From NCBI GenBank assembly GCA_023428035.1, contig JAEYZO010000979.1, positions 1 to 8,969 of the forward strand: 8,969 bases of DNA. The letters are read 5' to 3'. The stretch's first letter is position 1, and every line of letters begins with the position of its first letter. The DNA comes from Pseudomonadota bacterium. Lineage in GTDB: Bacteria; Myxococcota_A; Polyangia; Polyangiales; Ga0077539. Positions 6,017 through 8,969 of this stretch are shown here, piece by piece. The position numbers and the translations under genes were made by a program. The notes below the pieces were generated by a model. That model had not been told where the DNA came from. It saw only the letters and a program-made list of their open reading frames with translations, and did no database searches.

Positions 6017-8969
6017 TGGCCCCCTCGAACTACGCCGCCATCGGCGACGAAAACCGAACGCGCTACGGGACCGACATCGGCCGCATCGGCCCGATGCTGC
6101 TCGCTGACCGCTACGACGACCGCACGCACTTCATCTTCGAGCTGCTCCAGAACGCCGAGGACGCCCTCGGTCGACGCGGAGACGCGGGTGGGCGTCGTAG
6201 CGTCACGTTCACGCTGTCGCCCGGCCGACTGAAGCTCTCGCACTTCGGTAGGCCGTTTGACGACGCTGACGTGCGCGGCGTCTGCGGTATCGCGCAGAGC
6301 ACGAAGGACCAGCACTCCATCGGCCGCTTCGGCATCGGCTTCAAGTCGGTGTACACGTTCACGGATCGCCCTGAGATTCACTCGGGCGATGAAGATTTCG
6401 CTATCGAGAACTACGTCCAGCCGAAGGCTGTAGCGTCGCCGACGCGCTCCGTTGGCGAGACGCAGATCATCCTGCCCCTCAAGTCAGACGACAGCGGCGC
6501 GGAACAGGAGATCGCCAATGGCTTCCAGCGCCTTGGCCCTGGCGCGCTGCTATTCCTTCGCCATATCGACGAGATCAACTGGAGCATCGAGGGTGGTGCG
6601 TCCGGCCTCTACATGCGGAGCGCCCCAGAGGCTCTCGCAGCGAACGTCCACCGCATCAAAGTGATCGGCCAGGAGACCGGCAAGCCCGAGGTCGACCAGA
6701 ACTGGCTGGTGTTCCATCGCGACGTGTCCTCGACCGCCGGAGAGAAGGTCGGTCGCGTAGAGATCGCCTTCTCGCTCGCGTCCACCAGGGACGAAACCGG
6801 GCGGTGGGCGGTGCAGCCGCTCGCGGCGTCGCATCTCGTGGTCTTCTTCCCCACGGTCGTCTCGACGAGCCTTGGATTTCTTGTGCAGGGTCCGTATCGC
6901 ACCACGCCCAGCCGCGACAACGTTCCGCGCAACGACCCGTGGAACCAACAGCTCGTGCAGGAGACGGCCGGCTTGCTAGTGGAGGCCGTTCGCTGGCTTC
7001 GCGACCACGGGATTCTCGACGCCTCGGCGCTGCGCTGCCTCCCGATGGACCGAGCCAAGTTCCCCGAGGGTGCGATGTTCGCGCCATGCTTCGAGGCAGT
7101 GCGCGAGGCCTTCTTAGAAGAGGCGTTGCTCCCATGCTTGGACGGCGGCCACGTCACCGCCGCACAGGCAAGGCTGGCACGTACGCAGGAGCTGCGAGAA
7201 CTGTTCAGCGCCGAGCAGCTTGAGGAGTTGTTCGACACTGAGGGGTGCGCGTGGCTCACTAACGACATCACGCAGGACCGGGCACCTGAGCTTCGCACGT
7301 ACCTGCTGCGGGAGCTTCAGGTTCCAGAAATCACGCCTGAAACGATAGTCGTGAAGCTGGACAAGGCGTTCCTCGAAGCCCAGCCCGACGAGTGGCTGGC
7401 GCGCCTCTATGCCTTCTTGGGCGGACAGAGGGCGATCGCGGGCCGCTTCAATGTGCTTTTCTTGGTTCGCCTCGACGACGGAACGCACGTCGTCGCCCGC
7501 GAGAACGGAAAGTCGAACGCGTTCCTACCGAGCAATATCGAAACAGGCTTCCCGACGGTCCGCCGCGCCGTCTGCACGACCTCCGAGGCTCGTGGCTTTC
7601 TCATCTCGCTCGGGCTAACGGAGCCTGATCCGGTCGACGACGTCGTCTGGAACGTGTTGCCGAAGTACAGGGCACCGAGAGTCAACCTGACGTTCTATTC
7701 AGAGGACGTCAGGCGCATTGCGTCGGCGTTCAAGACGGACTCAAGTGCTCAGCGCGAGAAACTGCTTGGAGCACTACGGGAAACGTCGTTTGTCGTAGTA
7801 GTCGACGCTGGAACGCACAAGACATACGCAGCGAAGCCTGGCGAAGTCTACATCGCGACGGACCGTCTGAAGGCGTTGTTCGCCGGGGTCTCGGGCGTAT
7901 TCGTCGTCGACGACAACCAGGAGTGCCTGCGTGGGGAGGCTGTACGCGAACTCCTCGTGGCTTGCGGCGCGAGCCGCTATCTGGCGCCGAAAGCGATATC
8001 GAGCACGCTGACCACGGCCGAGAAAGTACAACTGCGAAGAGACGCTGGGCTGGAGCGCGCGACGTGGGAGCATCAGCCCGAAGACTTCACGATTCGTGGA
8101 CTCGGCGAGATTCTTCAAGCGCTTGAATCGCTCGCCCCCAACGATGCCAGAACACGGGCCGCAGTCCTCTGGGATGCGCTCGTAGACCTTGAGGGCCGTG
8201 GAACGTGGTCGTTCTCCGGGTCGTATCGCTGGGGCTACTCGCACGAACAGAAGGTCGCTCGCTTCGACGCGAACTTTGTTCGCGAGCTCAACGAAGCGAG
8301 TTGGGTGCCCGACGCCAGCGGGGACCTGGTGCGTCCCGCGCTCGTGATTTTCGAGAGCCTCGGCTGGAAGCCCAACCCGTTCCTCCAAAGCAAGATCGCG
8401 TTCAAGCCGCCGATCATCGACCAGCTCGCGAGGGAAGTCGGGATTGAGCCCGAGGCGCTCAACCTTCTGCGAAAGCTCGGCATCACCAGCGTCGCGGACC
8501 TGGCCCGCATCGGCATCGCCAACAAGCCTGCGGCTTCGTCGCGCGATGAAGCGGCAACCGAAGACGATGACGCGGCAGACCGCGGCGCCGCGACGGAGGC
8601 TGCGGATGTCGACGAAGACGCCCGCGATGATGCTGGCGCGGCCGAGGATGATGACGCTCTTGACGCCGACGAGGCGACTCCCTCAGAGGACAACGACGCG
8701 CCCGACTTGAGCGTGGCCGGCGCGGATGAGCTGACGACGAATGACACCAAAGGCGAAAGCGTCGCCGCAGAACTAACTGAGCCGTGCACCAACGGCGCTC
8801 GCCAACCTCGCTCAGCCAGCGGAGACCACCGTCCCCACGGGGCAGCACTCCCGGGCCAACGCAACATCACCGGCCAAGCGGGTCTTGACCAGCAGGGGAA
8901 GAGATTGGGACGTCGCTTGGCGTCGTTCTTCGATGGCGCGGCGCCCGACGCAGACGACGAAGACGCGAC
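6016..8969 (+). CDS. Sacsin/Hsp90-like GHKL ATPase, 3' end beyond window (partial)
   Basis: Open from ATG 6016 to the window edge: 984 complete codons and no stop. The N-terminus is a GHKL (Hsp90/histidine-kinase type) ATP-binding fold of the sacsin-like subfamily. The N-box FELLQNAEDA has E42, N46 and D49; the G1 box is HFGRPF at 76-81; the glycine-rich lid is GRFGIGFKSVY at 103-113. FFPT at 278-281 and SRDNVPRNDPWN at 299-310 follow, a pattern I associate with bacterial sacsin-like ATPases. Residues about 310-835 are a long region of the kind seen in these large proteins, ending in a helical segment around FKPPIIDQLAREVGIEPEAL. Residues about 836-910 are very rich in Asp, Glu and Ala, with a looser polar linker to about 948. 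Residues 950-983 then repeat the motif of the preceding gene. Many relatives end in a DUF3883 (NO VEIN) domain; whether this one does lies outside the window. Hsp90-like ATPases recur in defence islands, which fits this neighbourhood. The substrate is unknown. Confidence 0.9.
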   Translation, partial: MAPSNYAAIGDENRTRYGTDIGRIGPMLLADRYDDRTHFIFELLQNAEDALGRRGDAGGRRSVTFTLSPGRLKLSHFGRPFDDADVRGVCGIAQSTKDQHSIGRFGIGFKSVYTFTDRPEIHSGDEDFAIENYVQPKAVASPTRSVGETQIILPLKSDDSGAEQEIANGFQRLGPGALLFLRHIDEINWSIEGGASGLYMRSAPEALAANVHRIKVIGQETGKPEVDQNWLVFHRDVSSTAGEKVGRVEIAFSLASTRDETGRWAVQPLAASHLVVFFPTVVSTSLGFLVQGPYRTTPSRDNVPRNDPWNQQLVQETAGLLVEAVRWLRDHGILDASALRCLPMDRAKFPEGAMFAPCFEAVREAFLEEALLPCLDGGHVTAAQARLARTQELRELFSAEQLEELFDTEGCAWLTNDITQDRAPELRTYLLRELQVPEITPETIVVKLDKAFLEAQPDEWLARLYAFLGGQRAIAGRFNVLFLVRLDDGTHVVARENGKSNAFLPSNIETGFPTVRRAVCTTSEARGFLISLGLTEPDPVDDVVWNVLPKYRAPRVNLTFYSEDVRRIASAFKTDSSAQREKLLGALRETSFVVVVDAGTHKTYAAKPGEVYIATDRLKALFAGVSGVFVVDDNQECLRGEAVRELLVACGASRYLAPKAISSTLTTAEKVQLRRDAGLERATWEHQPEDFTIRGLGEILQALESLAPNDARTRAAVLWDALVDLEGRGTWSFSGSYRWGYSHEQKVARFDANFVRELNEASWVPDASGDLVRPALVIFESLGWKPNPFLQSKIAFKPPIIDQLAREVGIEPEALNLLRKLGITSVADLARIGIANKPAASSRDEAATEDDDAADRGAATEAADVDEDARDDAGAAEDDDALDADEATPSEDNDAPDLSVAGADELTTNDTKGESVAAELTEPCTNGARQPRSASGDHRPHGAALPGQRNITGQAGLDQQGKRLGRRLASFFDGAAPDADDEDA
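8521..8862 (+). other. Acidic low-complexity linker in the ATPase
   Basis: This segment codes for residues about 836-949 of the ATPase. The first two thirds are dominated by Asp, Glu and Ala (runs such as EDDDAAD and EDDDALDADEA). The last third is polar, with Pro, Arg, Gly and His. It is almost certainly disordered. It separates the folded ATPase body from the motif-bearing C-terminal part, much as a basic linker precedes the same motif in the upstream protein. Confidence 0.8.
8863..8964 (+). other. Conserved motif shared with the S24-domain protein, copy 2
   Basis: This segment encodes residues 950-983 of the ATPase, with core LGRRLASFFDGAAP at 964-977, again followed by Asp/Glu residues. 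It aligns without gaps to the copy in the S24-domain protein. It ends 5 bases before the window edge, so it is unknown whether similarity continues further downstream. Confidence 0.85.

Noticed and set aside
8235..8870. Ser/Ala-rich minus-strand open frame
   Set aside because: Its Ser runs are the reverse complement of Asp/Glu/Ala codons in the acidic linker of the ATPase.
4316..8964. Shared motif as a recent DNA repeat or recombination site
   Set aside because: Only 31 of 42 core bases match and the differences are at synonymous positions; a recent repeat would match at DNA level too.
1..8969. tRNA, rRNA, CRISPR, insertion sequence, terminator or attachment site
   Set aside because: No regular repeats, transposase-like frame, terminal inverted repeats or hairpin plus T-run were seen; coding sequence fills the window.

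Overview
GC-rich bacterial DNA, compatible with a myxobacterium, another high-GC proteobacterium or an actinobacterium; the sequence alone does not settle the phylum. The window is a single plus-strand, almost gap-free operon that looks like a defence (restriction-type) locus. No tRNA, rRNA, CRISPR array, insertion sequence, promoter or terminator is visible, and no stretch longer than about 12 bases lies outside a gene. The operon therefore probably starts before and ends after the window.

Layout: (1) The last 38 codons of an unidentified upstream gene, ending in a 4-base ATGA overlap with the next gene. (2) A McrB-type AAA+ motor whose N-terminal half carries an EVE-like (PUA-like, modified-base reader) domain. 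(3) McrC, the PD-(D/E)XK nuclease partner, joined by a TGATG overlap. (4) A large protein of about 878 residues with an N-terminal region that may be winged-helix, a LexA/UmuD-type S24 peptidase-like domain with Ser and Lys dyad residues in place, and about 540 C-terminal residues I do not recognise. (5) A very large sacsin/Hsp90-type GHKL ATPase, joined by another TGATG overlap, still open at the window end after 984 codons and finishing in an acidic low-complexity linker.

Working model: genes 2 and 3 form a type IV (modification-dependent) restriction core, with EVE-McrB as reader and motor and McrC as nuclease. Genes 4 and 5 are tightly coupled accessories: a LexA-like sensor or protease-like protein and an Hsp90-like ATPase. 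The most unusual signal is a stretch of about 34 residues (20 identical, core LGRRLA[A/S]FFDGAAP) present in both accessory proteins, in each case just after a linker. Its codons differ almost only synonymously. This suggests that the two proteins share a domain or docking element and work together. The combination EVE-McrB, McrC, S24 fusion and sacsin-like ATPase is my candidate for a poorly described defence system.
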